Assembly: GCF_002015115.1 (NCBI RefSeq)
Contig: NZ_MUYA01000003.1
Span: 77,563 to 141,562 of the forward strand
DNA length: 64,000 nt
Direction: 5' to 3'
Source: Haemophilus paracuniculus
Lineage (GTDB): Bacteria; Pseudomonadota; Gammaproteobacteria; Enterobacterales; Pasteurellaceae
Shown here: positions 1 to 8,664 of the stretch, piece by piece
Layout of the letters: each line of letters begins with the position of its first letter
How positions within the stretch are numbered: position 1 is the stretch's first letter
The notes under the pieces: model-generated
What the model saw: only the letters and a program-made list of their open reading frames with translations
What the model was told of the DNA's origin: nothing
The model's database searches: none
Position numbers and translations under genes: made by a program

Positions 1-905
1 TGGTGCAATCGGGCGATTATGTGAAAAAAGGTCAGTTGCTGGTTGAGTTGGATAGTGCGGTAGAGCGTGCTAACCTCGGCGTTTATGAAGCCCAACTGCC
101 TGCGGCGTTAGCCAATTTGAACCGCTATAAAAATCTTGTGGGTTCAAACAGTGCCTCAAAAGCGGAATTGGATGCGGCGCAATCCACATATAGCCAATTA
201 GTGGCAAACATTGATGCGGTGAAAGCGAGTATCAATCGCCGTCAAATTTATTCGCCTTTTGAGGGTGTGGCGGGGATTGTGAAAGTGAACGTGGGCGAAT
301 TTATCAACGTTGGCACGGAAATCGTGCGTGTGGAAGATGCCAGCCGTATGAAAGTGAGTTTCACTTTGCCACAAACGGACATTGAGCGTGTGCGTATCGG
401 TCAAAAAGTAACAGTTACTGCCGATGCCATTTCAGGCGAAACCTTTGAAGCTCGCATTTCGGCGATTGATCCTGCGGTGAATAAAACCAATGGTTTGGTT
501 TCATTAGAAGCCAGCGTAGCAGGGCGTAGCAAGCTCAAATCAGGTATGTTTACCCGTTTACGCATTGCGTTGCCAACGGAAACCAGCCAAGTGGTTGTGC
601 CACAAATTGCGGTTACTTACTCAATGTATGGCGAAACGGCTTATGTGTTGCAACCGCTTTCCGATGAAGATCAAGCGAAGCTAAAAGAGCAAGGCAAAGA
701 TGTGGCGAAAATGTACCGTGTGAAACAAGTGGAAGTGAAAACCGCTGATCGCCAAGGCATTTACGCTCAATTAGTGTCAGGTGTGAATGTGGGCGACACT
801 ATCGTTACCAGCGGTTTCCAACGTTTGCGTAACAATGCGTTAGTGCAAGTGGTGGATAAAGAACCTGCGGGAATGACCCAACCCGCCAAAGAAACCCGCT
901 TATAA
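1..905 (+). CDS. acrA: RND efflux periplasmic adaptor AcrA, 5' end outside window
   Basis: This is the membrane-fusion adaptor that links an inner-membrane RND pump to an outer-membrane channel and spans the periplasm. About 300 C-terminal residues are visible. The reading frame is open to the left edge, so the signal peptide, lipobox and N-terminal strands lie outside. The visible part begins in the first lipoyl half-motif (GDYVKKGQLLVELD), continues with an alpha-helical hairpin rich in Ala and Leu, and returns through the second lipoyl half (SPFEGVAGIVKV). The beta-barrel and membrane-proximal domains follow. The stop lies 12 bases before the ATG of the pump gene, so the two form an operon. 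Family assignment (HlyD/AcrA) is firm. The symbol rests on the partner, which closely resembles Haemophilus AcrB. Confidence 0.9.
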   Translation, partial: VQSGDYVKKGQLLVELDSAVERANLGVYEAQLPAALANLNRYKNLVGSNSASKAELDAAQSTYSQLVANIDAVKASINRRQIYSPFEGVAGIVKVNVGEFINVGTEIVRVEDASRMKVSFTLPQTDIERVRIGQKVTVTADAISGETFEARISAIDPAVNKTNGLVSLEASVAGRSKLKSGMFTRLRIALPTETSQVVVPQIAVTYSMYGETAYVLQPLSDEDQAKLKEQGKDVAKMYRVKQVEVKTADRQGIYAQLVSGVNVGDTIVTSGFQRLRNNALVQVVDKEPAGMTQPAKETRL

Positions 906-917
906 TTGAGGTGATTG

Positions 918-3900
918 ATGTTTACCGATATTTTTATTAAGCGACCCGTTTTAGCGATTAGTATTAGTATCGTGATTGTGATTTTGGGCTTGCAGGCAAT
1001 GTTTAAGTTGCAAGTGCGTGAATACCCGAAAATGACCAACACGATCATTACGGTTTCGACCACCTATGCGGGGGCGGATGCTCAAACGATGCAGGCGTTC
1101 GTTACCTCAAAGTTGGAAGAATCGATCGCCCAAGCGAATAACATTGACTACATTAAATCGGATAGTGCGCCGAGTTCAAGCACGATCACGGTGAAAATGA
1201 AGCTCAATACTGACCCTGGGATTGCGGTGGCGGATGTTACCTCAAAAGTAAATGCGGTGCGTTCGGCATTGCCTTCGGGGATTGATGATCCGTCAATCAG
1301 TGCCTCAACAGGTTCAATGGAAGCGATTGTATTTATCCGCTTCGCCTCAAAAGAACTTTCCGCCCCACAAATCACCGACTACATTGAGCGTGTGATCAAA
1401 CCACAGCTCTTTACCGTGCCAGGTGTATCGAAAGTGAATAACTTCGGTGGTGCGGAATTTGGTTTACGCATTTGGCTCGATCCCGACAAAATGGCGGGCT
1501 TAGGTTTATCTGCCCCAGAGGTTAATTCAGCCCTTGCGGCAAATAACGTGCAAACCGCCGCAGGTAATGCGAACGGCTATTACACCGCTTACCGTAACAA
1601 AGTGGAAACCTCAACCAACAGCGTTAAAGCGTTGGAAGATTTGGTGATCAAAACCACCTCAGACGGTCAGCAAATCAAACTCAGAGATATTGCCAAAGTT
1701 GAACTCGACAAAGCGAGCGATAACTACCGTGGGATCGTAAACGGTGCGGACGCAGTGGTGCTGGCGATTGAAGCGGCGAGTACTGCCAACTCACTCGATG
1801 TGGCGGCGAATATCTACCCGAAATTTGAAGAAATTAAGCAGAATCTACCCGCTTCCATTGAAGCCGAGATTATGTATGACAAAACCATTGCGATTAACAG
1901 CTCGATTAAAGAGGTGGTAAAAACCATTGCGGAAGCGGTGGTAATCGTATTGGTGGTGATCATTATGTTCCTCGGCTCATTCCGTGCAATGGTGATTCCA
2001 ATTATCACGATCCCAATTTCTTTGATCGGCGTGTTAATGGTGTTGCAAGGTTTCGGCTTTACGATCAACCTCTTGACTCTACTCGGCTTGATTCTTGCGA
2101 TCGGCTTGGTGGTGGACGATGCGATCGTGGTGCTTGAAAACGTGGATCGCCATATCAAAGAGGGCGAAACCCCATTCCGTGCGGCGATTATCGGGACGCG
2201 TGAAATTGCCGTGCCAGTTATCGCAATGACCATTACCCTTATGGCAGTTTACTCGCCAATGGCATTGATGACAGGGATCACAGGCTCACTATTTAAAGAG
2301 TTCTCGCTCACCCTTGCAGGGGCGGTGTTTATTTCAGGGATTGCGGCATTAACGCTCTCGCCGATGATGTCGAGCAAAATCTTGAAGAAAACCGACAAAC
2401 CATCTTGGTTAGAAAGACGCGTAGAATCCACCCTACACTGGATCACCGAACTTTACGCCAAACTGTTAGGCGTGGTAATGGCAAGCCGTGTGGCGGTGTT
2501 ATTATTCGCTATCGCTGTTTTTGCGACTTTACCGATGTTATTTAACGCCCTTTCAAGCGAAACCGCCCCAACGGAAGACCGTGGGATCGTAATGGGAATG
2601 GCAACCACCCCAGCCAACACCAACCTTGACTATGTGCAAGAGGTGCTAACCCCTGTGGCGAAAGAGATCAACAAATTGCCTGAGGTAAAAGCGACCCAAA
2701 TTATGCCTGGGATTCCATCGGCAAACGGTGCCTTTATGCTTGTGCCGTTAGTGGATTGGAACGAGCGTAGCCGTTCCCAAAAAGAGATGATGGCGGAAGT
2801 GAACAAAATCGGTGCAGGCGTTACCGAAGCCTCAATTATGGGCTTTGCTTTCCCAGAAATTTCCACAGGGGAAAGTGGCTTGCCATTTTCATTCGTGATT
2901 ACCACGGCGAACGATTACACCCAGCTCGCCCAGGTGGCAAGTGAGTTCTTAGTGGAAGCCCAAAAATCGGGGCAATTCTTCTTTAACCAGCTTGACCTCA
3001 AATTTGACACCGCCTCAATGACGATCAAAATCGACCGTGATAAATTGGGGGCTTACGGCGTAACCGCCCAGCAAATTAGTGCCACCCTTGGTAGTTATTT
3101 ATCGGGTGCGACCCTTGCCCGTGTTGATATTGATAGCCGTGCTTATCAAATTGTGTCGCAGGTGGAACGCAAAAATCGCCTGAATCCACAAGATCTCACC
3201 AAGTATTTTGTGAAAGCGAGCGATGGTTCGTCCGTGCCACTTAGCACTTTCATCACAATGGAACTGAAAGCCCAGCCAAAATCGTTACCGAAGCTCAACC
3301 AGCTTAATGCGGCAACGATTTCAGGGGTGCTTGCAGGTTCAATGGGCGATGCGGTGAAATGGGCGGAAGCCAAAGCCGCCGAGATTTTGCCAACGGGTTA
3401 TTATTACGACTTTATGAGCGAATCTCGCCAATACAAACAAGAGGGCAACGCCTTAGCGATGACGTTCTTGCTTGCGGTGATTATGATTTACCTCGTATTA
3501 GCGATTCAGTTTGAATCGTGGCGTGATCCGCTGGTTATTTTGGTTTCCGTACCGCTTGCAATCAGTGGGGCGTTATTGGTGCTGAATATTCTCAGCCTAC
3601 CGATGATCGCCAAAGATGGCTCAACCCTCAACATCTACTCACAGGTGGGTTTAATCACCCTCGTGGGCTTGATTACCAAACACGGTATCTTGATGTGTGA
3701 GGTGGCGAAAGAAGAGCAGTTGCACCACGGCAGATCCCGCTTTGACGCGATCTTCTACGCAGCGAAAATCCGCTTGCGTCCGATCCTAATGACGACCGCT
3801 GCGATGATCGCAGGTTTGATCCCGCTACTTTACGCAACGGGTGCGGGTGCAGTAATGCGTTTCAGTATTGGTATCGTGATCGTGGCAGGCTTGGCAATCG

Positions 3901-4040
3901 GCACAATCTTCACCTTGTTCGTATTGCCAGTGATCTACACCTTCCTCGCCAGCGAACACAAACCGCTACCAGAGTTTGATGAAAACCAACCAAAAGCCGT
4001 TGATCATCAAACCCCAACCGAAAGCAACCAGCACGCTTAA
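918..4040 (+). CDS. acrB: RND multidrug efflux permease AcrB
   Basis: This is the proton-driven inner-membrane pump of a tripartite drug, bile-salt and detergent efflux system (HAE1 family). The protein has 1040 residues, the usual length. It opens with the typical first transmembrane start (FTDIFIKRPVLA), has two large periplasmic loops, and carries the TM4 proton-relay segment (GLVVDDAIVVLENVDRH, two adjacent Asp). The C-terminal half ends in SIGIVIVAGLAIGTIFTLF. The wording is close to Haemophilus AcrB as I recall it. I place the start at ATG 918, because the in-frame TTG at 915 only adds one residue. The gene follows acrA directly and ends at a strong hairpin terminator. No outer-membrane factor is in this operon; a candidate lies at 47451. 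Confidence 0.95.
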   Translation: MFTDIFIKRPVLAISISIVIVILGLQAMFKLQVREYPKMTNTIITVSTTYAGADAQTMQAFVTSKLEESIAQANNIDYIKSDSAPSSSTITVKMKLNTDPGIAVADVTSKVNAVRSALPSGIDDPSISASTGSMEAIVFIRFASKELSAPQITDYIERVIKPQLFTVPGVSKVNNFGGAEFGLRIWLDPDKMAGLGLSAPEVNSALAANNVQTAAGNANGYYTAYRNKVETSTNSVKALEDLVIKTTSDGQQIKLRDIAKVELDKASDNYRGIVNGADAVVLAIEAASTANSLDVAANIYPKFEEIKQNLPASIEAEIMYDKTIAINSSIKEVVKTIAEAVVIVLVVIIMFLGSFRAMVIPIITIPISLIGVLMVLQGFGFTINLLTLLGLILAIGLVVDDAIVVLENVDRHIKEGETPFRAAIIGTREIAVPVIAMTITLMAVYSPMALMTGITGSLFKEFSLTLAGAVFISGIAALTLSPMMSSKILKKTDKPSWLERRVESTLHWITELYAKLLGVVMASRVAVLLFAIAVFATLPMLFNALSSETAPTEDRGIVMGMATTPANTNLDYVQEVLTPVAKEINKLPEVKATQIMPGIPSANGAFMLVPLVDWNERSRSQKEMMAEVNKIGAGVTEASIMGFAFPEISTGESGLPFSFVITTANDYTQLAQVASEFLVEAQKSGQFFFNQLDLKFDTASMTIKIDRDKLGAYGVTAQQISATLGSYLSGATLARVDIDSRAYQIVSQVERKNRLNPQDLTKYFVKASDGSSVPLSTFITMELKAQPKSLPKLNQLNAATISGVLAGSMGDAVKWAEAKAAEILPTGYYYDFMSESRQYKQEGNALAMTFLLAVIMIYLVLAIQFESWRDPLVILVSVPLAISGALLVLNILSLPMIAKDGSTLNIYSQVGLITLVGLITKHGILMCEVAKEEQLHHGRSRFDAIFYAAKIRLRPILMTTAAMIAGLIPLLYATGAGAVMRFSIGIVIVAGLAIGTIFTLFVLPVIYTFLASEHKPLPEFDENQPKAVDHQTPTESNQHA

Positions 4041-4044
4041 CCTA

Positions 4045-4074
4045 AAAAATCCCCACTGCTATGTGGGGATTTTT
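4045..4074 (+). terminator. Intrinsic terminator after acrB
   Basis: A 12-bp perfect stem (AAAAATCCCCAC / GTGGGGATTTTT) with a six-base loop begins four bases after the acrB stop and runs into a T-rich arm. Because the arms are A-rich and T-rich it could also act on minus-strand transcripts from the glycosyltransferase gene. Confidence 0.85.
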
Positions 4075-4079
4075 ATTTA

Positions 4080-4120
4080 CAAGGGGTGAGATTACGAAAA
4101 TTTTCTAATCTCACCCCTTG
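4080..4120. repeat. Inverted repeat with variant uptake-signal arms (CAAGGGGT)
   Basis: A 15-bp perfect stem (CAAGGGGTGAGATTA / TAATCTCACCCCTTG) with an 11-base loop lies between the convergent acrB and glycosyltransferase genes. The arms copy the uptake signal plus its usual flank (CAAGCGGTGAGATT) except for one C-to-G change in the core. It probably helps terminate transcription from both sides. Confidence 0.7.
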
Positions 4121-4130
4121 CTAATCAATC

Positions 4131-4889
4131 CTATTTTCGAGTCCGATTCCACAAATCCGCATACTTCACAAAGGTAGAATGGCTGGAAAGTACGGCTAAT
4201 AGAAAACCCTGTTTGCCGTCCAAAAAGCCTGCTTTGAGTAGATACATTTTGACGAAACAGCCGAGGGCGTGGCTGATGCCGTCAAACAGGCTGGCGGTTT
4301 TGCCGGCGTTCTGTTTTTGGATCGCCCACGCTTTGGCGTAGTTGGCGGATTTTACCAAATAGTGATGAATATCTTTGTAGGTAAAATGCAACAAGTCGCC
4401 CTGTAATTTTTCGACTTTTGCCGTTTTCGGGAAGTGGACTTTTTCGTGCACCAATTCATCGCCATATTGAGCTAATTCGGTCGGGTAGAGGCGAACCACA
4501 TAGTCGGGATACCAACCCGAATGGCGGATTTGTCGCCCAAAGACTTCGCTTAATCGCCCGATTTGGTAAACGCTATTTTTTTCTGATTTTCCCACCGCTT
4601 GTTTGATCGATTGAGCCAGTTCTGGCGTTACTCGTTCGTCTGCGTCAAGCCATAGCACATAATCGCTGGTAACATATTGTTGAGCCAGTTGGCGTTGTTT
4701 GCCGAAACCTTGCCAGTCGAGATTTTCATAAAATTTTGCCCCGAAACTGAGGGCGATTTGTTTGGTGTTGTCGGTGCTGCCGCTGTCTAAAATCACAATT
4801 TCATCGACCAAATCTTTGACCGAATTTAAACATTCCGCTAAATCTTGGGCTTCATTTTTGACAATCATCGCAAGGCTGAGGGTTGGCAT
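4131..4889 (-). CDS. lgtF: Family 2 glycosyltransferase, LOS/LPS core type (LgtF/WaaE-like)
   Basis: This is a cytoplasmic GT-A fold glycosyltransferase expected to add a glucose-type sugar to the inner core of lipooligosaccharide. It has 252 residues. The N-terminus reads [18 protein letters not shown], the nucleotide-sugar binding strand and helix of GT2 enzymes. [10 protein letters not shown] follows, then the metal-binding DxD-type motif in LWLDADERV. The C-terminal third has the [17 protein letters not shown] segment seen in LgtF/KdtX/WaaE relatives. It stands alone on the minus strand, convergent with acrB, with yhbY divergent on the other side. An uptake-signal core lies in the coding region near 4590. 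The family is certain; the exact acceptor and the symbol are inferred from resemblance to the H. influenzae enzyme. Confidence 0.8.
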   Translation of the reverse strand: MPTLSLAMIVKNEAQDLAECLNSVKDLVDEIVILDSGSTDNTKQIALSFGAKFYENLDWQGFGKQRQLAQQYVTSDYVLWLDADERVTPELAQSIKQAVGKSEKNSVYQIGRLSEVFGRQIRHSGWYPDYVVRLYPTELAQYGDELVHEKVHFPKTAKVEKLQGDLLHFTYKDIHHYLVKSANYAKAWAIQKQNAGKTASLFDGISHALGCFVKMYLLKAGFLDGKQGFLLAVLSSHSTFVKYADLWNRTRK

Positions 4890-5008
4890 AACATTTCCTT
4901 TTAAAATTTGGGTTAGGCTCGCTATTTTACTTTAAAAAAGGGCGGGTTTGTGTTATTTTCTCGCCCGATTTATTTTCTTATTTTTATTGACAAGGTAATT
5001 TTATTTCA

Positions 5009-5317
5009 ATGAGTTTAACAACAAAACAAAGACAATTTTTAAAAGGTTTGGCACATCATTTAAGCCCAGTAGTAATGCTAGGTGGCAACGGTTTAACCGA
5101 AGGGGTGTTGGCGGAAATTGATAACGCCCTCGACCACCACGAGTTGATTAAAGTGAAAATCGCAGGGGCGGATCGTGAAACGAAACAGCTGATTATTGAT
5201 GCGATTGTGCGTGAAACCAATGCCGAGCAGGTGCAAACCATCGGGCATATTTTGGTGCTTTATCGTCAAAGCGATGAGAAAAAAATCGCTTTACCAAGAG
5301 CCACAAAATCAATTTAA
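5009..5317 (+). CDS. yhbY: Ribosome-associated RNA-binding protein YhbY (CRM domain)
   Basis: This small cytoplasmic RNA-binding protein of 102 residues consists of one CRM domain, which in relatives binds pre-50S ribosomal particles. The sequence begins SLTTKQRQFLKGLAHHLSPVV, contains the conserved loop LGGNGLTEGVLAEI that contacts RNA, and continues with a basic HHELIKVKI strand. The match to E. coli YhbY runs end to end, including the C-terminal LVLYRQS segment. The gene is divergent from the glycosyltransferase and is followed by a short C4-T4-G4 hairpin, so it seems to be its own transcript. Nothing in it is unusual, and the start is the only ATG that keeps the family N-terminus. Confidence 0.93.
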   Translation: MSLTTKQRQFLKGLAHHLSPVVMLGGNGLTEGVLAEIDNALDHHELIKVKIAGADRETKQLIIDAIVRETNAEQVQTIGHILVLYRQSDEKKIALPRATKSI

Positions 5318-5327
5318 TTTGATACGT

Positions 5328-5350
5328 CCCCCTTTTGGGGATTCTTTTTA
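5328..5350 (+). terminator. Probable terminator after yhbY
   Basis: A short CCCC-TTTT-GGGG hairpin is followed by ATTCTTTTTA. The stem is only four or five pairs, but the position just after the yhbY stop and the T-rich tail support weak intrinsic termination. Confidence 0.45.
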
Positions 5351-5375
5351 ACCGTGAATTTTATGGGGTTTTAAC

Positions 5376-6104
5376 GTGATTACACGACTCTCTTTTTATA
5401 CTTTTTTGATGTTACTGGTGCCGATTGGGGCGTGGTTAGTCGGCTGGCAATGGACGGGCGATGAAAATATCATTGTGCCGTCAGTGGATTATCCGCTCTA
5501 TTTCTTAACGGAAACGGGTTCTGTGCCTTACGCATTGATTACCTGCGTGCTGTTGATGTTATGGTTAATGTGGCTGGCTCGCAAACGTTATTCGTGGTTG
5601 TTGGTCGGGGCGATTTGTGCAGGGTCGGTGCTTGGCACGCAAGTGATTAAGCAAGTGGCAAAAACAGGTTTTGCCGAACCTCGCCCGTTCGTTACCCAAA
5701 TGATGGGCGAGCAATCCGAGCAGTTTTATGAGTTGCCGCGTAGTGAGCGTGCCGTGTTGGTCAAAGAGTATTACAAAGATAGCCCTTATCCGCTGTTCGC
5801 CCAACATCGTGCCGATCAAACAGGCTATTCGTTCCCGTCTGGACACGCAATGTTCTCGGTTTCTTGGTTGCTTGTTTTCGGCGGATTATTGCTCGGATTG
5901 CGTGGACAAGCGGTGGTTTTCGCCCAAATTTTTGTGGTAATTTGGTCGGCGTTGATGATGATTAGCCGTTTACGCTTGGGAATGCACTATCCAGTCGATC
6001 TCTTTACTAGCACCTTAATCACCTTAGTTTTCCATATTGTGTTATTTGTCTGGATCGTGCCTTATTTAGAAACGTGGAAATTCTTCCAAAAACGAGGTAA
6101 CTAA
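5376..6104 (+). CDS. pgpB: PAP2-family lipid phosphatase PgpB
   Basis: This integral membrane phosphatase acts on phosphatidylglycerophosphate and undecaprenyl pyrophosphate, so it serves phospholipid synthesis and recycling of the cell-wall lipid carrier. It has 242 residues and about six transmembrane segments. All three PAP2 motifs are present: [13 protein letters not shown] (K-x6-RP type), PSGHAMF with the catalytic His, and [12 protein letters not shown] with the second His and Asp. The start is a GTG at 5376, since no upstream ATG stays in frame with the first membrane segment. The stop is one base before the nagK ATG, so the two genes are almost certainly translated from one mRNA. The large periplasmic loop between motifs 1 and 2 is typical of PgpB rather than BacA or YbjG. 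Confidence 0.88.
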   Translation: MITRLSFYTFLMLLVPIGAWLVGWQWTGDENIIVPSVDYPLYFLTETGSVPYALITCVLLMLWLMWLARKRYSWLLVGAICAGSVLGTQVIKQVAKTGFAEPRPFVTQMMGEQSEQFYELPRSERAVLVKEYYKDSPYPLFAQHRADQTGYSFPSGHAMFSVSWLLVFGGLLLGLRGQAVVFAQIFVVIWSALMMISRLRLGMHYPVDLFTSTLITLVFHIVLFVWIVPYLETWKFFQKRGN

Positions 6105-6105
6105 A

Positions 6106-7023
6106 ATGGCGTTATTATATGGTTTGGATATTGGCGGAACGAAAATCGAACTCGCCGCCTTTAATGAAAATTTGGAAAAATTATATAGCGAACGTGTTCC
6201 CACCCCGCAAACCAGCTATGAAGATTGGCTGTTTACTATTGAAAAATTGGTGCGTGATGCGGATCAGAAATTCGGCGAACAAGGCTCGGTGGGCTTAGGT
6301 TTACCAGGGTTTGTAAACCGTGAAACGGGGCTTGCTGAAATTACCAACATTCGCGTAGCGGATAATAAGCCGATTTTAAAAGATTTGACCGAACGCCTAG
6401 GGCGTGAAGTGCGTGCCGAAAACGATGCGAACTGTTTTGCGTTATCGGAAGCGTGGGACGAAAATAACCGCCAATTCAAAACGGTGTTAGGCTTGATTAT
6501 CGGCACGGGCTTTGGGGGCGGTTTAGTGTTTGACGGCAAAATCCATTCGGGCAAAATCGGAATGGCGGGCGAAGTGGGGCATTTACAGCTCAATTATCAC
6601 GCTTTGAAATTGCTCGGCTGGGATAACGCCCCGATTTATGAATGTGGTTGCGGTAATCGTGCTTGCTTGGATACTTACATTTCTGGGCGAGGCTTTGAAA
6701 TGCTTTATCGTGATTTGGTGGGCGAGGCGTTATCGGCGAAGCAGATCATTGAACAATTCTACGCAAATGAGCCGAAAACGGTGGCATTTGTCGAGAAATA
6801 TATCGAATTGATGGCGATCAGCATCGGCAATTTAATCACAGTGTTAGATCCCGATATGATCGTGTTTGGCGGTGGTTTGTCGAATTTCGATCATATTTAT
6901 GAGGCATTACCGAAAGCGTTACCACCGCATTTAATGCGAACCGCCAAAGTGCCTGTGTTCAAAAAAGCCTTTTATGGCGATTCTGGCGGCACGCGTGGTG
7001 CAGCCGCTCTATTTTTGAAATAA
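6106..7023 (+). CDS. nagK: N-acetylglucosamine kinase NagK (ROK family)
   Basis: This cytoplasmic kinase phosphorylates N-acetylglucosamine at O6 using ATP, salvaging GlcNAc from cell-wall recycling or from host glycans. It has 305 residues. The N-terminal phosphate-binding loop is [13 protein letters not shown]. The catalytic region reads [14 protein letters not shown], and the ATP-binding DGTG-type element is [14 protein letters not shown]. The ROK zinc site is [15 protein letters not shown], with His from EVGHLQL. These match E. coli NagK rather than glucokinase or NanK. The gene starts one base after pgpB. A hairpin separates it from gloB. NagK could also accept sugar released by the sulfatase cluster at 26-32 kb if that substrate is a GlcNAc sulfate, but this is only an inference. 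Confidence 0.9.
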   Translation: MALLYGLDIGGTKIELAAFNENLEKLYSERVPTPQTSYEDWLFTIEKLVRDADQKFGEQGSVGLGLPGFVNRETGLAEITNIRVADNKPILKDLTERLGREVRAENDANCFALSEAWDENNRQFKTVLGLIIGTGFGGGLVFDGKIHSGKIGMAGEVGHLQLNYHALKLLGWDNAPIYECGCGNRACLDTYISGRGFEMLYRDLVGEALSAKQIIEQFYANEPKTVAFVEKYIELMAISIGNLITVLDPDMIVFGGGLSNFDHIYEALPKALPPHLMRTAKVPVFKKAFYGDSGGTRGAAALFLK

Positions 7024-7027
7024 ATTT

Positions 7028-7054
7028 AAATGGACAATCTTGTATTGTCCATTT
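7028..7054 (+). terminator. Hairpin between nagK and gloB
   Basis: An 11-bp perfect stem (AAATGGACAAT / ATTGTCCATTT) with a five-base loop follows the nagK stop. The T-run is short, so it may attenuate rather than fully end transcription before gloB. Confidence 0.55.
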
Positions 7055-7073
7055 TGCTATAAAGGACGAAAAA

Positions 7074-7781
7074 ATGCTAAAAATTACCCCCATTCCCGCT
7101 CGTTCGGATAATTATATTTGGCTGATTGAGCAAGGCTCGCAAGCAATGGTAGTTGATCCTTCCCTTGCTGAACCCGTTTTGAACGCATTAGCCGAAAAAT
7201 CGCTGGATCTTACTGCGATCCTTTTAACCCACAACCACGCTGATCATACGGACGGCGTGGCGGAAATTGTGGCGAACTATCCGAATTTGCTGATCTACGG
7301 TTCAAGCGAGGTGGCGGAATTTGCCAATCATATTGTGCAAAAAGGCACTACATTTGCGTGGTTAGATCACCAAATTGAGGTGTTAAAAACCGCAGGGCAT
7401 ACCGCTGAACATATCAGTTATTTGGTTGATGAGCGTTATCTGTTTTGTGGCGATGCGTTGTTTTCCGCAGGCTGCGGTAGGGTTTTTACGGGGGATTATC
7501 AAGCTCAATTTGATGCCTTACAGCAATTCAATGCCCTTACTGATGAGGTGGTGGCTTTCCCCGCTCACGAATATACCCTCTCAAATTTGAAATTTGCCCA
7601 AGCCGTTTTGCCCGACAATCGGCAGGTTGCCGAGCATTTACAGCAGGTTGAGCAGTTACGCTCGCAAAATTTACCGACTTTGCCAACCACGATTGGCTTA
7701 GAAAAGCAGATCAACCCGTTTTTACAAGCGGTCAGTTTGGACGAATTTATTGCTCTACGTCAGCATAAAGATCGCTTTTGA
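7074..7781 (+). CDS. gloB: Hydroxyacylglutathione hydrolase (glyoxalase II) GloB
   Basis: This cytoplasmic metallo-beta-lactamase-fold enzyme hydrolyses S-lactoylglutathione to lactate and glutathione, the second step of methylglyoxal detoxification. It has 235 residues, slightly shorter than E. coli GloB (251). The binuclear metal site is visible as THNHADHTDG, GHTAEHISY, the bridging Asp in LFCGDALFSAGCGRVF, and PAHEYTLSNLKFA. The glutathione-binding C-terminal region is present but short. The start follows AAGGACGAAAAA, a good ribosome-binding site. One complete uptake signal (acaagcggtc) lies near the 3' end and encodes LQAVS, showing that the signal is tolerated inside coding sequence. 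Assignment is secure. Confidence 0.93.
   Translation: MLKITPIPARSDNYIWLIEQGSQAMVVDPSLAEPVLNALAEKSLDLTAILLTHNHADHTDGVAEIVANYPNLLIYGSSEVAEFANHIVQKGTTFAWLDHQIEVLKTAGHTAEHISYLVDERYLFCGDALFSAGCGRVFTGDYQAQFDALQQFNALTDEVVAFPAHEYTLSNLKFAQAVLPDNRQVAEHLQQVEQLRSQNLPTLPTTIGLEKQINPFLQAVSLDEFIALRQHKDRF
7724..7733 (+). repeat. DNA-uptake signal sequence, full Apl-type 10-mer
   Basis: Exact acaagcggtc inside gloB. Similar full 10-mers occur at 16641, 44306, 50834 and 51608. Confidence 0.75.
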
Positions 7782-7924
7782 TGAAAACAGCCTAAACTTT
7801 GCTAAATGATGCGGGTCTGAATGGGGTGTTATTCCTCTTTTCCGCTTATTCCACAAAAGCGGAAGCTATGGTATAGTTACGCCTATTTTTCATCACGATA
7901 AACCAAATTAGAGCGAGTATTTTA

Positions 7925-8638
7925 GTGAACTTTGATCCAACCCAAATGCCCCAGCACGTTGCCATTATTATGGACGGTAACGGACGTTGGGCGAAACAGC
8001 AGGGAAAATTGCGTGTGTTTGGACACCAAAATGGGGTCAAAGCCGTGCGTGCTGCCGTCAGTTTTGCAGCCAAACACGGCATTAAAGTGCTAACTTTATA
8101 TGCGTTCAGTAGCGAGAATTGGCGGCGTCCAGAGCAGGAAGTGTCGGCATTGATGTCGCTTTTTATGCGAGCCTTAGATTCAGAGGTGAAAAAACTGCAT
8201 AAAAATAACATTCGCTTGCAAATTTTGGGGGATAAATCCCGTTTTAGTGAAAGTTTGCAGCAGCGAATTGCACAATCAGAGGCTTTAACCGCTCAAAATA
8301 CGGGGTTGATTTTAAATATTGCGGCGAATTACGGCGGCGATTGGGATATTCTACAAGCCACCAAACAGATCGCCGAAAAGGTTCAGCAAGGTCAGTTAAG
8401 TCTCGATCAAATCAGCCTTGATTGCTTTCAACGCCATTTATCCACGGGGGATCAGCCCCAAGTGGATCTGCTAATCCGCACCAGTGGCGAACAACGCATT
8501 AGCAATTTTTTACTTTGGCAAATCGCTTATGCCGAGCTTTTTTTCAGCCCCGTGTTGTGGCCTGATTTTAATGACGAAGTTTTTGGTGAAGCGATTGTGG
8601 CTTATCAGCAACGTGATCGCCGTTTTGGTGGTTGCTAA
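7925..8638 (+). CDS. uppS: Undecaprenyl pyrophosphate synthase UppS
   Basis: This cytosolic cis-prenyltransferase adds eight isopentenyl units to farnesyl pyrophosphate to make the C55 lipid carrier for peptidoglycan and LPS sugars. It has 237 residues. The catalytic P-loop is [13 protein letters not shown] with Asp17. The conserved C-terminal [15 protein letters not shown] and the following YAELFF segment bind IPP and magnesium. Most relatives have Gly where this one has Ser (RTGGEQR), a mild substitution. I use GTG 7925, which gives the [13 protein letters not shown] start; ATG 7946 is an alternative seven residues later. It is the first gene of the envelope run; cdsA follows after 26 bases. 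In H. influenzae dxr sits nearby, but here dxr is on the other strand at 17.6 kb. Confidence 0.92.
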   Translation: MNFDPTQMPQHVAIIMDGNGRWAKQQGKLRVFGHQNGVKAVRAAVSFAAKHGIKVLTLYAFSSENWRRPEQEVSALMSLFMRALDSEVKKLHKNNIRLQILGDKSRFSESLQQRIAQSEALTAQNTGLILNIAANYGGDWDILQATKQIAEKVQQGQLSLDQISLDCFQRHLSTGDQPQVDLLIRTSGEQRISNFLLWQIAYAELFFSPVLWPDFNDEVFGEAIVAYQQRDRRFGGC

Positions 8639-8664
8639 TCTAATAACAAAAATAGGACGGAAAA

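Noticed and set aside
4418..4606. Small open frame opposite the glycosyltransferase gene
   Set aside because: Antisense to conserved coding sequence, with no start signal.
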